The position numbers and the translations under genes are program-made. Of a stretch of DNA of 64,000 nucleotides, positions 19,005-28,693 are shown in pieces. The stretch's first letter is position 1. Each line of letters starts with the position of its first letter. Source of the DNA: Hyphomicrobiales bacterium (GTDB lineage Bacteria; Pseudomonadota; Alphaproteobacteria; Rhizobiales; Rhizobiaceae); assembly GCA_900465665.1 (NCBI GenBank), contig UBJO01000016.1, forward strand, positions 124,001-188,000. The letters run 5' to 3'. The notes under the pieces were generated by a model. It was given only the letters and a program-made list of their open reading frames with translations. It was not told the origin of the DNA and made no database searches.

Positions 19005-19733
19005 GTGAGCCAGCGAGACACCATGAATCAGCCAATCGAACAGATCGTGCGTCGCAAACTATCCGATGAGGTTTTCGATCGGCTGGAGAGAATGATCACC
19101 TCGGGCGAGCTTCGCCCGGGCGACGAAATGCCTTCGGAGCGGGTGCTGATGGAGCGCTTCGGGGTTGGGAGGCCGGCTATCCGCGAGGCGATGCAGTCGC
19201 TGGCCAACATGGGCTTGGTCAACATCTCGCACGGGGAGCGCGCCAAGGTTCTGCAGCTGACAGCAAGATCGATTTTCCGCCAGGTGGACCTGACGGCGAA
19301 AATCATGCTGGCGCAATCTGCCGACTCGCTCGATCACCTCAAGAGCTCACGCATCTTCTTCGAACGCGGCATGGCGCGCGAGGCGGCGGTCAAGGCCACG
19401 CCGGCCGACATCACCGATCTTCGCGATATCATTGAGGAGCAGCGCCGCTCGCTCGGCAACGCGGAAGAATTCATCGCCGCCGATATGCAGTTCCATACAC
19501 GCATCGCGCAGATCTCCGGCAATCCGATCTTCGTCGCCGTCAGCGAGGCAATGCTGGCATGGCTGAAAGCCTATCACACGGACATGCTGATCTGGACCGG
19601 CAAGGAAAAGTTCACGCTGGTGGAGCATGAGCAGATCCTCGACTGTCTCGCCGCTAACGATGCGAATGGCGCGGAAGCTGCGATCTTGAAGCACCTTGAG
19701 CGCTCCAGCGCGCTCTATACCAATCGCGACTGA
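19005..19733 (+). CDS. GntR-family regulator with FCD domain
   Basis: A 242-residue regulator. It has an N-terminal winged helix (residues about 14-80, GELRPGDEMPSERVLMERFG and PAIREAMQSL) and a C-terminal all-helical FCD ligand domain with metal-binding histidines. The GTG start is preferred over ATG 19023 because AAAGGAGGG lies at ideal distance before it. It is divergent from oiaX, so it very likely controls the apiose operon through the TGGTATA-type palindrome. The inducer is probably a pathway acid such as apionate, which is inference. Confidence 0.92.
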   Translation: MSQRDTMNQPIEQIVRRKLSDEVFDRLERMITSGELRPGDEMPSERVLMERFGVGRPAIREAMQSLANMGLVNISHGERAKVLQLTARSIFRQVDLTAKIMLAQSADSLDHLKSSRIFFERGMAREAAVKATPADITDLRDIIEEQRRSLGNAEEFIAADMQFHTRIAQISGNPIFVAVSEAMLAWLKAYHTDMLIWTGKEKFTLVEHEQILDCLAANDANGAEAAILKHLERSSALYTNRD

Positions 19734-19754
19734 CCTCGCTTTCATCGGCGAATA

Positions 19755-19798
19755 CGAAAACAGCGACCGGCCTGCGAGACGGTCGCTGTTTTCGTTTT
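19755..19798. terminator. Bidirectional intrinsic terminator
   Basis: Perfect 15-bp stem CGAAAACAGCGACCG / CGGTCGCTGTTTTCG with a 10-nt loop, followed by TTTTG. A-rich sequence on the other side makes it usable in both directions. It ends the GntR gene and lies downstream of the convergent GMC dehydrogenase operon. Confidence 0.85.
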
Positions 19799-19849
19799 GA
19801 GATCGGGAAGGCCTCGACCAGTACGGCCGAGACCTTCGTGAGCGCTGAA

Positions 19850-21484
19850 TCAGATCTCCTTGATCAGCTGCTCGGCAATACGCACGCTGAGTGCCGCACC
19901 CGTCAGCGTCGGGTTCATGCAGGATGCCGACGGCATGACGCTGGTGCCGGCGATGAACATGTTCGGGTGGTCATGCGTACGGCAATCGCGGTCGACGACC
20001 GAGTCCTTCGGGTCGTCGCCCATCCGGGTCGTGCCCATGACGTGCTGGCGGTTTTGCCACTTGACGTCGGTCGACAGGACTTCGGCATCGAGCAGCTGCG
20101 CGATCTTGTTCAGGTCCTCAAGCCCCTTGTCGCGGCCGGCGTTCCAGTAATCGGTGACCGAATAGTAGAGCACCGGAACCGGGATGCCGAGCGCGTCGAA
20201 CTTGGTCTTCGACGGCGTAACGCGGTTTTCGGCGAGCGGCAGAGGTTCGAAGTCGATCGCCCAGTTGAGGGAGCGGGCCGAGTATTTACGGATCTGTTCG
20301 TCGAGCTTGGAGCCCATAATGCCCTTCTTGATGAAGCCTTCGGTCATCTGGGCTGTCGGTACCGTGTTGCGCACCTTGATCTTGTAGCTCGGGTAATCCT
20401 TGCGGAAGGCGCCGTCGCGCTGGTTGAGGTAGACCAGCAGTTCGGTCGGGCCTTCGCCCGGCCACATATCCTCCTTGGTCAGCATGTTCATGCTGATGCC
20501 GGTGTGGTCCATGAGGTTGCGGCCTACCTGATCCGATGAATTGGCGATGCCATTCGGATACTTGTCCGAGGTCGAGATGAGCAGCAGCTTGGCGGACTCG
20601 ATGCCATAGGCGGCAAGGACGAAATAACGCGCGGTCAGCCGGTGCTCTGAATTGTCGGGCTTCTTGTACCAGACCGCGGTGATCTTGCCGTCGTCGCCGG
20701 CTTCCACCTTGTAGACGGGCGAGTTGTCCAGCAGCTTGGCACCATGGCGTTCGGCTTCGTCGATGTGCATCGAGCCATCATACTTGGCGCCGATCGGACA
20801 GACCGGGTTGCAGTTGTTGTTGCCGGCGCAGACCGGGCGATTGCCATAGGGCCGCGAGGCGCGGCCGTGTGGCTCAAGCACGGGGTTGAACCCGCCAACC
20901 GCAAGCTTCTCGGCGAGCGTCGTGAACATGTAGCTGGAATTCAGCTGCTTCATCGGGAAGGGCATGGAACGCGGCGGCATCGGACCGCCGCCCTGGCCGC
21001 TTTCGTCCTGGCCGTCGGTGCCGGTGACGCCGAGCTCCAGCTCCGCCTTGTTGTAATACTCCTCCAGATCGTCATAGCCGATTGGCCAGTCGCGGCCGCG
21101 GCCGTAGAGCGACTGGATCTTGAAGTCGTTGGGGATCATGCGCCAGAGCGCCGAGCCGAAGTGCCAGGTCGTGCCGCCGACGACGCGCAGGTAGGAGGTG
21201 TTGTATTTCACCGGGCCTTCATACTGCAGATAGTCGCCATAGGTGGATGGCGCCCAGGGCATGCTCGGGAAGGGGGAGCCTGCACCCTGCAGCTTGGCGT
21301 TTGCCAGCGAGAGCTTAACGGGAGCGTTGCGGAAGGTCTCGACGATCTCGCGGCGATCGACACGCGGGCCGGCTTCGAGAATGATCACCTTCTTGCCGGC
21401 CTTGGCGAGCTGTGCGGCGACGATGCCGCCCATGACACCCGATCCGATGACGATCAGGTCCGCATCATATGCGTCGTTTGCCAT
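19850..21484 (-). CDS. GMC-family FAD dehydrogenase, large subunit
   Basis: A 544-residue flavoprotein with an N-terminal FAD site (VIGSGVMGGIVAAQLAKAG) and C-terminal GMC signature (FIAGTSVMPSASCMNPTLT). The catalytic histidine region is HVMGTTRMGDD. The cysteine cluster CAGNNNCNPVCPIGAK resembles the 3Fe-4S-binding loop of membrane-bound FAD glucose and gluconate/sorbitol dehydrogenases. It has no signal peptide. It should be exported as a complex with the Tat-signal small subunit encoded 13 nt upstream and pass electrons to the cytochrome c. Substrate (an aldose, aldonate or polyol) cannot be deduced. Confidence 0.9.
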   Translation of the reverse strand: MANDAYDADLIVIGSGVMGGIVAAQLAKAGKKVIILEAGPRVDRREIVETFRNAPVKLSLANAKLQGAGSPFPSMPWAPSTYGDYLQYEGPVKYNTSYLRVVGGTTWHFGSALWRMIPNDFKIQSLYGRGRDWPIGYDDLEEYYNKAELELGVTGTDGQDESGQGGGPMPPRSMPFPMKQLNSSYMFTTLAEKLAVGGFNPVLEPHGRASRPYGNRPVCAGNNNCNPVCPIGAKYDGSMHIDEAERHGAKLLDNSPVYKVEAGDDGKITAVWYKKPDNSEHRLTARYFVLAAYGIESAKLLLISTSDKYPNGIANSSDQVGRNLMDHTGISMNMLTKEDMWPGEGPTELLVYLNQRDGAFRKDYPSYKIKVRNTVPTAQMTEGFIKKGIMGSKLDEQIRKYSARSLNWAIDFEPLPLAENRVTPSKTKFDALGIPVPVLYYSVTDYWNAGRDKGLEDLNKIAQLLDAEVLSTDVKWQNRQHVMGTTRMGDDPKDSVVDRDCRTHDHPNMFIAGTSVMPSASCMNPTLTGAALSVRIAEQLIKEI

Positions 21485-21497
21485 TGTCTATATCCTG

Positions 21498-22025
21498 TCA
21501 GATCTTGCTGCCGGGCTTCGGTCCCCAGGCGTTGGGGCCGGGACCGTAGGTCGGAATGGGAAGGAGGCCCTTGGTCGGGCGGTACATGAGCGATTTCTCG
21601 TAGGTGATGAGCTCCGCGTCCTGTGGATCGCCGACCACGCCGAGATACCAGGCGGAGACGATCTTCGCGGAAGTCTTCATCTCAGGCTCGGCGGGCTTGG
21701 AGGCGAGGAAGCCATCCATGTCCTTGGCGCCGGACTGGCTCACGGCCTGTTGCAGGGCCGCGATGTCTGCTTTCAGCGTCTTGCTGCGCTTGGAGAGTGC
21801 TGCAAGGAAGCGTGCACCGAGCACGGGGTCGAGCTCGTAGCCGGTCAGGAATTCGGAGAGCTTGGTAAAGCCCTGCACGTCGTCGTCGGCCGCAAGCGCC
21901 GATACGGGCGCTGCGAAGGAGGAGAGGACGGCTAGTCCGCTAACGGCCACGGTGGCGCGCAGGAGGTCTCGGCGGTGGAGGGGCCGGCTCATGAGAGAGC
22001 CCGCATTGTTCGGGTCGATTGGCAT
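21498..22025 (-). CDS. Small (gamma) subunit of FAD sugar/polyol dehydrogenase, Tat signal
   Basis: A 175-residue protein with a twin-arginine signal (HRRDLLRATVAVSGLAVL) ending near SALA/A. The mature part is a helical chain typical of the sorbitol/gluconate dehydrogenase small subunit, ending in a proline-rich tail (GLLPIPTYGPGPNAWG). It chaperones and carries the cofactor-loaded GMC subunit across the membrane. The ATG at 22025 has GAGG nearby; an internal ATG at 21992 would give a shorter leader with the same RR motif. It lies 50 nt after the cytochrome gene. Confidence 0.86.
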   Translation of the reverse strand: MPIDPNNAGSLMSRPLHRRDLLRATVAVSGLAVLSSFAAPVSALAADDDVQGFTKLSEFLTGYELDPVLGARFLAALSKRSKTLKADIAALQQAVSQSGAKDMDGFLASKPAEPEMKTSAKIVSAWYLGVVGDPQDAELITYEKSLMYRPTKGLLPIPTYGPGPNAWGPKPGSKI

Positions 22026-22075
22026 CGCTGATATCCTCGATGAGGCAGTCAGAACTGGGAGAAAGGGTGAAACGA

Positions 22076-23545
22076 TCAGGCGTGGGCCGGCTGCCGCCTG
22101 CGGCGAGCAACGAGCAGCGCGATGACGAGCGCGGCGAGGATCAGCGCCACGGCGACTGCCGGAACGATGAACGGTGCAACCGCGGCCAATACCGGCTTCT
22201 CTCCACCTTCGCGGACACGCAGGACATCCGCCGCGGTGACGGTCATCTTGCCGTTGCCGAAATGAGCAAGCACATAGTTGCTGACATCGGCGACGTCCTT
22301 GTCGGAAAGACGATCCGTGAAGGAAGCGTTCTCGCCGAAGGCCGGCATGAATGTCGGTACGCCGTCGATCGTGCGCGACAGGCCGAATAGGATCGTTGCG
22401 ATCAGGTTGTCCGGGTTGTTGCCGCCGGTCGCGGTGTTGTGGAAGAGCGAAGGATAGTGGTCGTTGCCCTCGCCATCGACCTGATGGCAGGCGGCGCAGG
22501 AGCCGCTGAAGATATGGAAACCCTTTTCGTTGATCGCCTGGCCAGGCAGGCCGCGCAGGTCGAGTTCGGCCGTGGAGGGCTTGCCGACGTCGTAGCGCGG
22601 CGTGGCTTCGCCAGTGGTGATCGGCTTCGTATCCTTCAGGTAGACGACGAGCGACTTGAGGTCCGCTTCGGTCAGGTGCTGCATGCTGTGCTCGATGGCT
22701 TCCGCCATCGGGCCGGCCGCCTGAGCCTTGCCTGCGACATGGCCGGTGCGCAGATACTGCACGAGTTCTTCGTCGGACCAGCCACCGATGCCATCAACCT
22801 TGTCGGAGGTGATGTTCGGCGCGAACCACGAGCCGATGGACGCGCCCGAAAGCGCCTGGCTTCCGCTCTCCGCCAAGAAGAGATTGCGCGGCGTGTGGCA
22901 GGTGCTGCAGTGCTCGAGAGCCTCGGCCAGATAGGCGCCACGGTTCCACTCGGCGGACTTGGATGCATCCGGCTGGAAGCGGTCCTTGTCGAGGAAGAGC
23001 AGGTTCCACACCGACATCGAGGCGCGGATGCTGAACGGGAATGGCAGCGCGGTCTTCTCCGGCGCGTGATCGATCGGCTTCACGTCCTGCATGAAGTAGG
23101 CGTACAGCGCCGAGATGTCCTCGTCGGAAAGCTTGGCGTAGGCCGTGTAAGGCATCGCCGGATAAAGGTGGCTGCCATCCTTGGCGACACCGTCGCGAAT
23201 GGCGCGCGCGAAGTCTTCTTCGCTGTAGTTGCCGATGCCGTCGGTCTTGGACGGCGTGATGTTGGTCGAAAAAATCTTGCCGAGCGGCGATTCGATCGCA
23301 TAGCCGCCTGCAAAGGGCTGCCCAGAGTTCGGCGCGGTATGGCAAGCGGCGCAATCGGCCGCGGTCGCGAGATACCGTCCCCTCGTGATCAGGTCGTTTG
23401 GCGTCGCGGTCTGATCTTGCGCCGAGGCTGCGCCAGTGATCGAAACCAGCGCGGACAGACAGAGTGCGATCAATCGCAGGCGTTTGAAGGGAAGCCGAGA
23501 GGGTGCGGTGTGCAAGTGCATTATCGACGTGCTTTCATCAAGCAT
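22076..23545 (-). CDS. Three-haem cytochrome c subunit of membrane dehydrogenase
   Basis: A 489-residue protein with a Sec signal peptide (hydrophobic stretch ending AASAQ), three CxxCH haem sites (CAACH, CSTCH, CAACH) in three successive cytochrome c domains, and a C-terminal membrane anchor followed by ARRRR. This is the architecture of the cytochrome subunit of gluconate, alcohol and sorbitol dehydrogenase complexes. It passes electrons from the FAD subunit to ubiquinone. First gene of the three-gene operon, divergent from a LysR regulator. An ATG at 23521 is an alternative start. Confidence 0.92.
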   Translation of the reverse strand: MLDESTSIMHLHTAPSRLPFKRLRLIALCLSALVSITGAASAQDQTATPNDLITRGRYLATAADCAACHTAPNSGQPFAGGYAIESPLGKIFSTNITPSKTDGIGNYSEEDFARAIRDGVAKDGSHLYPAMPYTAYAKLSDEDISALYAYFMQDVKPIDHAPEKTALPFPFSIRASMSVWNLLFLDKDRFQPDASKSAEWNRGAYLAEALEHCSTCHTPRNLFLAESGSQALSGASIGSWFAPNITSDKVDGIGGWSDEELVQYLRTGHVAGKAQAAGPMAEAIEHSMQHLTEADLKSLVVYLKDTKPITTGEATPRYDVGKPSTAELDLRGLPGQAINEKGFHIFSGSCAACHQVDGEGNDHYPSLFHNTATGGNNPDNLIATILFGLSRTIDGVPTFMPAFGENASFTDRLSDKDVADVSNYVLAHFGNGKMTVTAADVLRVREGGEKPVLAAVAPFIVPAVAVALILAALVIALLVARRRRQPAHA

Positions 23546-23728
23546 GAATAAACGACAACAGGCTTTGCATCACCTCCCACGAGCGTAGCCGATCCACGTC
23601 GCCGCGAGGGTTAGTTGTGACAAGCGCCGATTAAAGCCAATGTTGGAAAAGCAAATTTCTGATATCGCTTTACATATTCACTCTAAATGAGGGTATGGCT
23701 TTATGCGTCGATGTGTCACGTTCGCGAC

Positions 23729-23756
23729 TTGGCAATCGTCATAGCCGCGCTATACT
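23729..23756 (+). promoter_or_regulatory. Candidate sigma-70 promoter of LysR gene
   Basis: TTGGCA (23729-23734) and TATACT (23751-23756) separated by 16 bp, about 57 bp before the LysR start. It lies in the 0.27-kb divergent spacer with the cytochrome operon. Confidence 0.4.
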
Positions 23757-23813
23757 GCCTTTGAAAATCAATTTGTCATACAAACAGTTTTCACAAAAAA
23801 TGAAAGCTTGATA

Positions 23814-24719
23814 GTGAAATTCGATCTAATCGATTTGCGTATGTTTCTGGCCGCCGTCGACGGTGGAAGCCTGACCTCTGCCGCTCGACAAAACCACGTC
23901 GTCGTGGCGGCCGTGAGCGCGCGCCTCAGGCGGCTTGAAGAGGCTTTTGACCTCGATCTTTTCGAGCGCACGGGGCGGGGAATCAAGCCGACCTTGGCGG
24001 GCGAGATGCTGGCGAGCCATGCCCGTCAGATCCTGGACGATGCCCGCAGGATCGAGGCCGATCTCGACGCTTTCGCGGATGGTCGCAACGGCCATGTCCG
24101 GTTGCTGTCGAACACCAATATGCTTGCGGAGCATTTGCCGCAGGCGCTTGGCGCCTTTCTTGCCGCAAGCCCGGATATCAGTGTCAGCGTCGAGGACAAG
24201 CCGAGCCTCGAGGCCGTGAACCTGCTGAAGCAGGGGCAGGCAGATATCGCCATCGTCGCCTCTTCAGCCGATATGACGGGCCTTGAGCGCTTTCGTTTCG
24301 TTCCCGATCGTCTGGTTCTGATCGCGCCGCGCGACTTGGACGTGCCGTCCGATAGCGTCACGTTTCCGCGCATCCTGGATTTCAAGCTGATTGGCCAGCA
24401 AGGCAATCCCGCCTTGATGCAGTTCATCGGCCGCCACGCCAACGAGCTTGGTCGCACGCCGCACTTTCGGATGCTGATCGCGGGATTTGAAGCAACGTGC
24501 CGGGTTGTGGAGCAGGGTGCTGGCGTATCGATGATTCCGGAAAGTGCTGCGCGACGTTACGCGCGCTTCATGGATTTCAAGATCGTGCCGATCGCGGAGC
24601 CCTGGGCGGACCGCGAACTGTACGTTTGCGTCAGGAACGAGATGCAGCTCCCGGGCTATGCAAGGATGTTGCTGGCGCATCTGAAGCAGTACGTGCAGAC
24701 GTTTGACGATGGCCGCTGA
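23814..24719 (+). CDS. LysR-family transcriptional regulator
   Basis: About 301 residues with the N-terminal LysR helix-turn-helix (FLAAVDGGSLTSAARQNHVV) and a C-terminal periplasmic-binding-like effector domain. The GTG at 23814 gives a normal N-terminus (KFDLIDLRMF). A TTG two codons upstream is possible, and neither has a strong ribosome site. It diverges from the cytochrome-c/GMC dehydrogenase operon and is its likely regulator. The effector is unknown. Confidence 0.88.
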   Translation: MKFDLIDLRMFLAAVDGGSLTSAARQNHVVVAAVSARLRRLEEAFDLDLFERTGRGIKPTLAGEMLASHARQILDDARRIEADLDAFADGRNGHVRLLSNTNMLAEHLPQALGAFLAASPDISVSVEDKPSLEAVNLLKQGQADIAIVASSADMTGLERFRFVPDRLVLIAPRDLDVPSDSVTFPRILDFKLIGQQGNPALMQFIGRHANELGRTPHFRMLIAGFEATCRVVEQGAGVSMIPESAARRYARFMDFKIVPIAEPWADRELYVCVRNEMQLPGYARMLLAHLKQYVQTFDDGR

Positions 24720-24733
24720 ACATCGCGGTGGGT

Positions 24734-25021
24734 TTAATGAAGCGTCAGCGTCTCGGGCCGGCGCGGGTCGCGGAACCGGAACTGCTCTATCAATGTCATG
24801 GCTTGCTGCAACAGGAACTCGGCGGCCTTGAGGTCGGTATTGGCGAGGCCATGCACGCTGCCGCGGATTGTCAGCGCCAGGTTACCTGAGCTTGCGGCGA
24901 AACTCGCGTTGCCTTCGATCAATGCCTCTTGGGCACTGGTCTCCAGCGCATCGGCGACTGCGGCCAGTATGTCCTGCCGCTCGCGGACACTCATTTGCAC
25001 AATCGTCTTTGATCCCTTCAT
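24734..25021 (-). CDS. Small hypothetical protein
   Basis: A 95-residue, helix-rich soluble protein. It has no signal peptide or membrane segment, and no cysteines. I recognise no family. It converges with the LysR gene, ending 14 nt from it, and has a GAGAGGG-type ribosome site about 11 nt before its ATG. Base composition and codon use look normal for the region, which supports it being a real gene. No function is proposed. Confidence 0.55.
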   Translation of the reverse strand: MKGSKTIVQMSVRERQDILAAVADALETSAQEALIEGNASFAASSGNLALTIRGSVHGLANTDLKAAEFLLQQAMTLIEQFRFRDPRRPETLTLH

Positions 25022-26375
<1,354 letters not shown>

Positions 26376-26401
26376 GATACGAGCCCGGAATTGGAACTTG
26401 G

Positions 26402-26432
26402 AAACGGCGCGCTTCGGGTGCGCCGTTTTCGC
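26402..26432. terminator. Intrinsic terminator between convergent genes
   Basis: AAACGGCGCGC / GTGCGCCGTTT hairpin (10 of 11 pairs, plus a G-T) followed by TCGC, just after the aldo/keto reductase and before the end of the convergent LysR gene. Confidence 0.65.
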
Positions 26433-26453
26433 ATGGTTGGCTGACGCTCGCGG

Positions 26454-27347
26454 CTAGATCCGTTCGGCGAGAAAGTCGATCAGGGCCCGGATCCGGCTCG
26501 CAAGATGCGGGTGGCCGGGATAGACGGCGTGGATATGCTCGATATCCTCGGGATTGAACGCTTCCAGCACCGGCACCAGGCGGCCTTCGTCGATATGCTC
26601 CTGCACGTGAAAAGCGCCCACCCGGATCAGCCCGACGCCCGCAAGGCAGAGACTGCGAATGGTCGGCCCGTTGTTCACTTCGACATTGCCGTGAACCGCT
26701 TTCGAGAAGGTCTGCCCGGTTGCGGGGTCCCGAAACGGCCACTCCTCCCATGTCTGCCGGAAATTGAACGTCATGCAGTTGTGCCGGTCGAGATCGGCGG
26801 GCTTCTCGGGAATTCCCATGCGCTCAAGATAGCTGGCGGCCGCCACGACCACGCGCCGGCTGTCCATCAGCTTGCGGGCCTTCAGCGACGTGTCCCGGAG
26901 ATTGCCCGAGCGGATCGCGACATCGGCGCGCTCCTCGACGATGTCGATGATCCCGTCGGTCAGCGAAAGATCGAGCTGGACGTTCGGGTAGCGGGCCAGG
27001 AACTCCGGCACCAGCGGGACGACATGGCGAACCCCGAAGGCGACCGATGCGCTCACCCGCAGACGTCCGCGCGGCGCGGCCTCGCCGCCTGTCGAGACGA
27101 TCTGCTCGGCGTCCTTGATGTCTTCGAGAATACGCTGCGCGCGCTCCAGATAGACCTCACCCTCCGGCGTCAGCTGCAGACTGCGCGTGGTTCTGACGAC
27201 AAGGCGGGTCTTCAAGCGCTCTTCCAGCCGGCTCACCAGCTTGCTGACCGCCGAAGGCGACATGCGCAGCAGGCGACCGGCGGCCGAAAAGCTCTGCAGC
27301 TTCGCTGTATGCACGAAGACTTCCATCTCGCCGACGGTGTTGTCCAC
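26454..27347 (-). CDS. LysR-family transcriptional regulator
   Basis: A 297-residue LysR protein with helix-turn-helix at residues about 18-37 (FSAAGRLLRMSPSAVSKLVS) and an effector domain starting near residue 90. It belongs to the DsdC/AaeR-like clade common as aldehyde/redox regulators (note GRLRVSASVAFG and the GMPEKP-like loop). It is divergent from the MFS transporter and aldo/keto reductase genes. The 130-bp spacer holds a TCAAT-N8-ATTGA box. It is likely the activator or repressor of those genes. Confidence 0.92.
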   Translation of the reverse strand: MDNTVGEMEVFVHTAKLQSFSAAGRLLRMSPSAVSKLVSRLEERLKTRLVVRTTRSLQLTPEGEVYLERAQRILEDIKDAEQIVSTGGEAAPRGRLRVSASVAFGVRHVVPLVPEFLARYPNVQLDLSLTDGIIDIVEERADVAIRSGNLRDTSLKARKLMDSRRVVVAAASYLERMGIPEKPADLDRHNCMTFNFRQTWEEWPFRDPATGQTFSKAVHGNVEVNNGPTIRSLCLAGVGLIRVGAFHVQEHIDEGRLVPVLEAFNPEDIEHIHAVYPGHPHLASRIRALIDFLAERI

Positions 27348-27364
27348 AACTCACTCCTGTGAAT

Positions 27365-27382
27365 TCAATTCATAACTATTGA
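27365..27382. promoter_or_regulatory. Candidate LysR-binding box
   Basis: TCAAT-TCATAACT-ATTGA is an 18-bp interrupted palindrome with a T-N11-A-type core, 18 bp before the LysR start, in the divergent spacer with the MFS gene. This is the usual position of an autoregulatory LysR site. Confidence 0.5.
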
Positions 27383-27477
27383 GGCAATGTAGCCGCTTAT
27401 CGCGATAATGTCAGTGGTCCATATTCCAGCCATCCCAAATCGCCGCTTGTCCGGCATCGTCACTGGATGGATTCACA

Positions 27478-28671
27478 ATGCCCCTTGCCCTGTTTGCCTT
27501 AACGGTCGCTGCCTACGCGATCGGCACGACGGAGTTCGTCATCGTCGGGCTCCTGCCCACCGTCGCCAATGATCTCAACATCGATCTGCCGCTCGCCGGC
27601 CTGATCGTCAGCGTTTACGCGCTCGGCGTTACCTTCGGTGCGCCTGTTCTGACCGCGCTCACCGGTCGCCTCGATCGCAAGCTGCTGCTTCTCGGCCTCA
27701 TGGCGCTGTTCATTCTCGGCAATACGATGGCCGCCCTCAGCCCGGGCTACGCGCCCCTGCTCGTCGCCCGCGTTCTCTCCGCCTTCGCGCACGGCGTCTT
27801 CTTCTCGGTCGGCTCGACCATCGCGGCCGACCTTGTTCCGGAAAACAAGCGCGCCTCAGCGATCGCCATGATGTTCATGGGCTTGACGGTCGCGATCGTG
27901 ACCGGCGTTCCCCTCGGCACGCTCATCGGCCAGACCTTCGGCTGGCGCGCGACATTCGCGGCTGTCGCCGGCCTCGGCGTCATTGCCTTCGCGGGTCTCT
28001 GGATACTCCTGCCGGCAAACCTCAAGAAGGCGCCGGCGACGACGATCGGCGAGCAGGTCAAGGTTCTCGGCAGCGGCCGTCTGCTGATCGTCTTCGCGAT
28101 GACTGCTCTCGGTTACGGCGGCACCTTCGTCACCTTCACCTTCCTGGCATCCATTCTTGAGCAGGTCACCGGCTTCCAGGCCTCGGCCGTCAGCCTGATC
28201 CTGGTGCTCTACGGCATCGCGATCGCCATCGGCAACATCGCCGGCGGACGTCTGGCCAACCGCGATCCGATCAAGGCGCTGGCCTGGCTCTTCACCGCGC
28301 AGGCCATCGTTCTCGCCATCTTCAGCTTCACCGCCGTGTCGCCTTGGCTGACGATCCCGACGTTGGCTGCCCTCGGCTTCCTGTCCTTCGCCAACGTGCC
28401 CGGCCTGCAGATCTATGTCGTGCAGCTTGCCGGCGTGGTTCGCCCGGCAGCGGTCGATGTCGCCTCGGCCTTGAACATTGCCGCCTTCAATCTCGGCATC
28501 GCGGCGGGCGCCTGGGTCGGCGGCCTCGTGGTTGCCTCTTCGCTCGGCCTTGGGGCAACGCCATGGGTCGGTGCCATCTTCGTCGTCGGCGCTCTCGTTC
28601 TCACGCTCTGGAGCGGCTCGCTCGACCGCCGCACGCTTGCTTCAACCAAGACCGCCGCTTCCGCGGCCTGA
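27478..28671 (+). CDS. MFS transporter (AraJ/DHA1-type exporter)
   Basis: A 397-residue membrane protein with 12 predicted helices. The opening FALTVAAYAIGTTEFVIVGLLP is the hallmark of the AraJ/YdhP/NepI group of drug-H+ antiporter-1 exporters, and the loop 2-3 motif reads LTGRLDRKLLLL. It likely exports sugars, nucleosides or small toxic compounds; direction and substrate are uncertain. It forms an apparent operon with the aldo/keto reductase 22 nt downstream, controlled by the divergent LysR regulator. Confidence 0.92.
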   Translation: MPLALFALTVAAYAIGTTEFVIVGLLPTVANDLNIDLPLAGLIVSVYALGVTFGAPVLTALTGRLDRKLLLLGLMALFILGNTMAALSPGYAPLLVARVLSAFAHGVFFSVGSTIAADLVPENKRASAIAMMFMGLTVAIVTGVPLGTLIGQTFGWRATFAAVAGLGVIAFAGLWILLPANLKKAPATTIGEQVKVLGSGRLLIVFAMTALGYGGTFVTFTFLASILEQVTGFQASAVSLILVLYGIAIAIGNIAGGRLANRDPIKALAWLFTAQAIVLAIFSFTAVSPWLTIPTLAALGFLSFANVPGLQIYVVQLAGVVRPAAVDVASALNIAAFNLGIAAGAWVGGLVVASSLGLGATPWVGAIFVVGALVLTLWSGSLDRRTLASTKTAASAA

Positions 28672-28693
28672 TACTATCGAAAGGAAAATCCTC

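Noticed and set aside
18832..19035. Upstream in-frame extension of the RuBisCO-like gene
   Set aside because: It would cross the divergent promoter and operator and overlap the GntR gene start. The ATG at 18831 has GGAGGAGC ahead and gives the family N-terminus.
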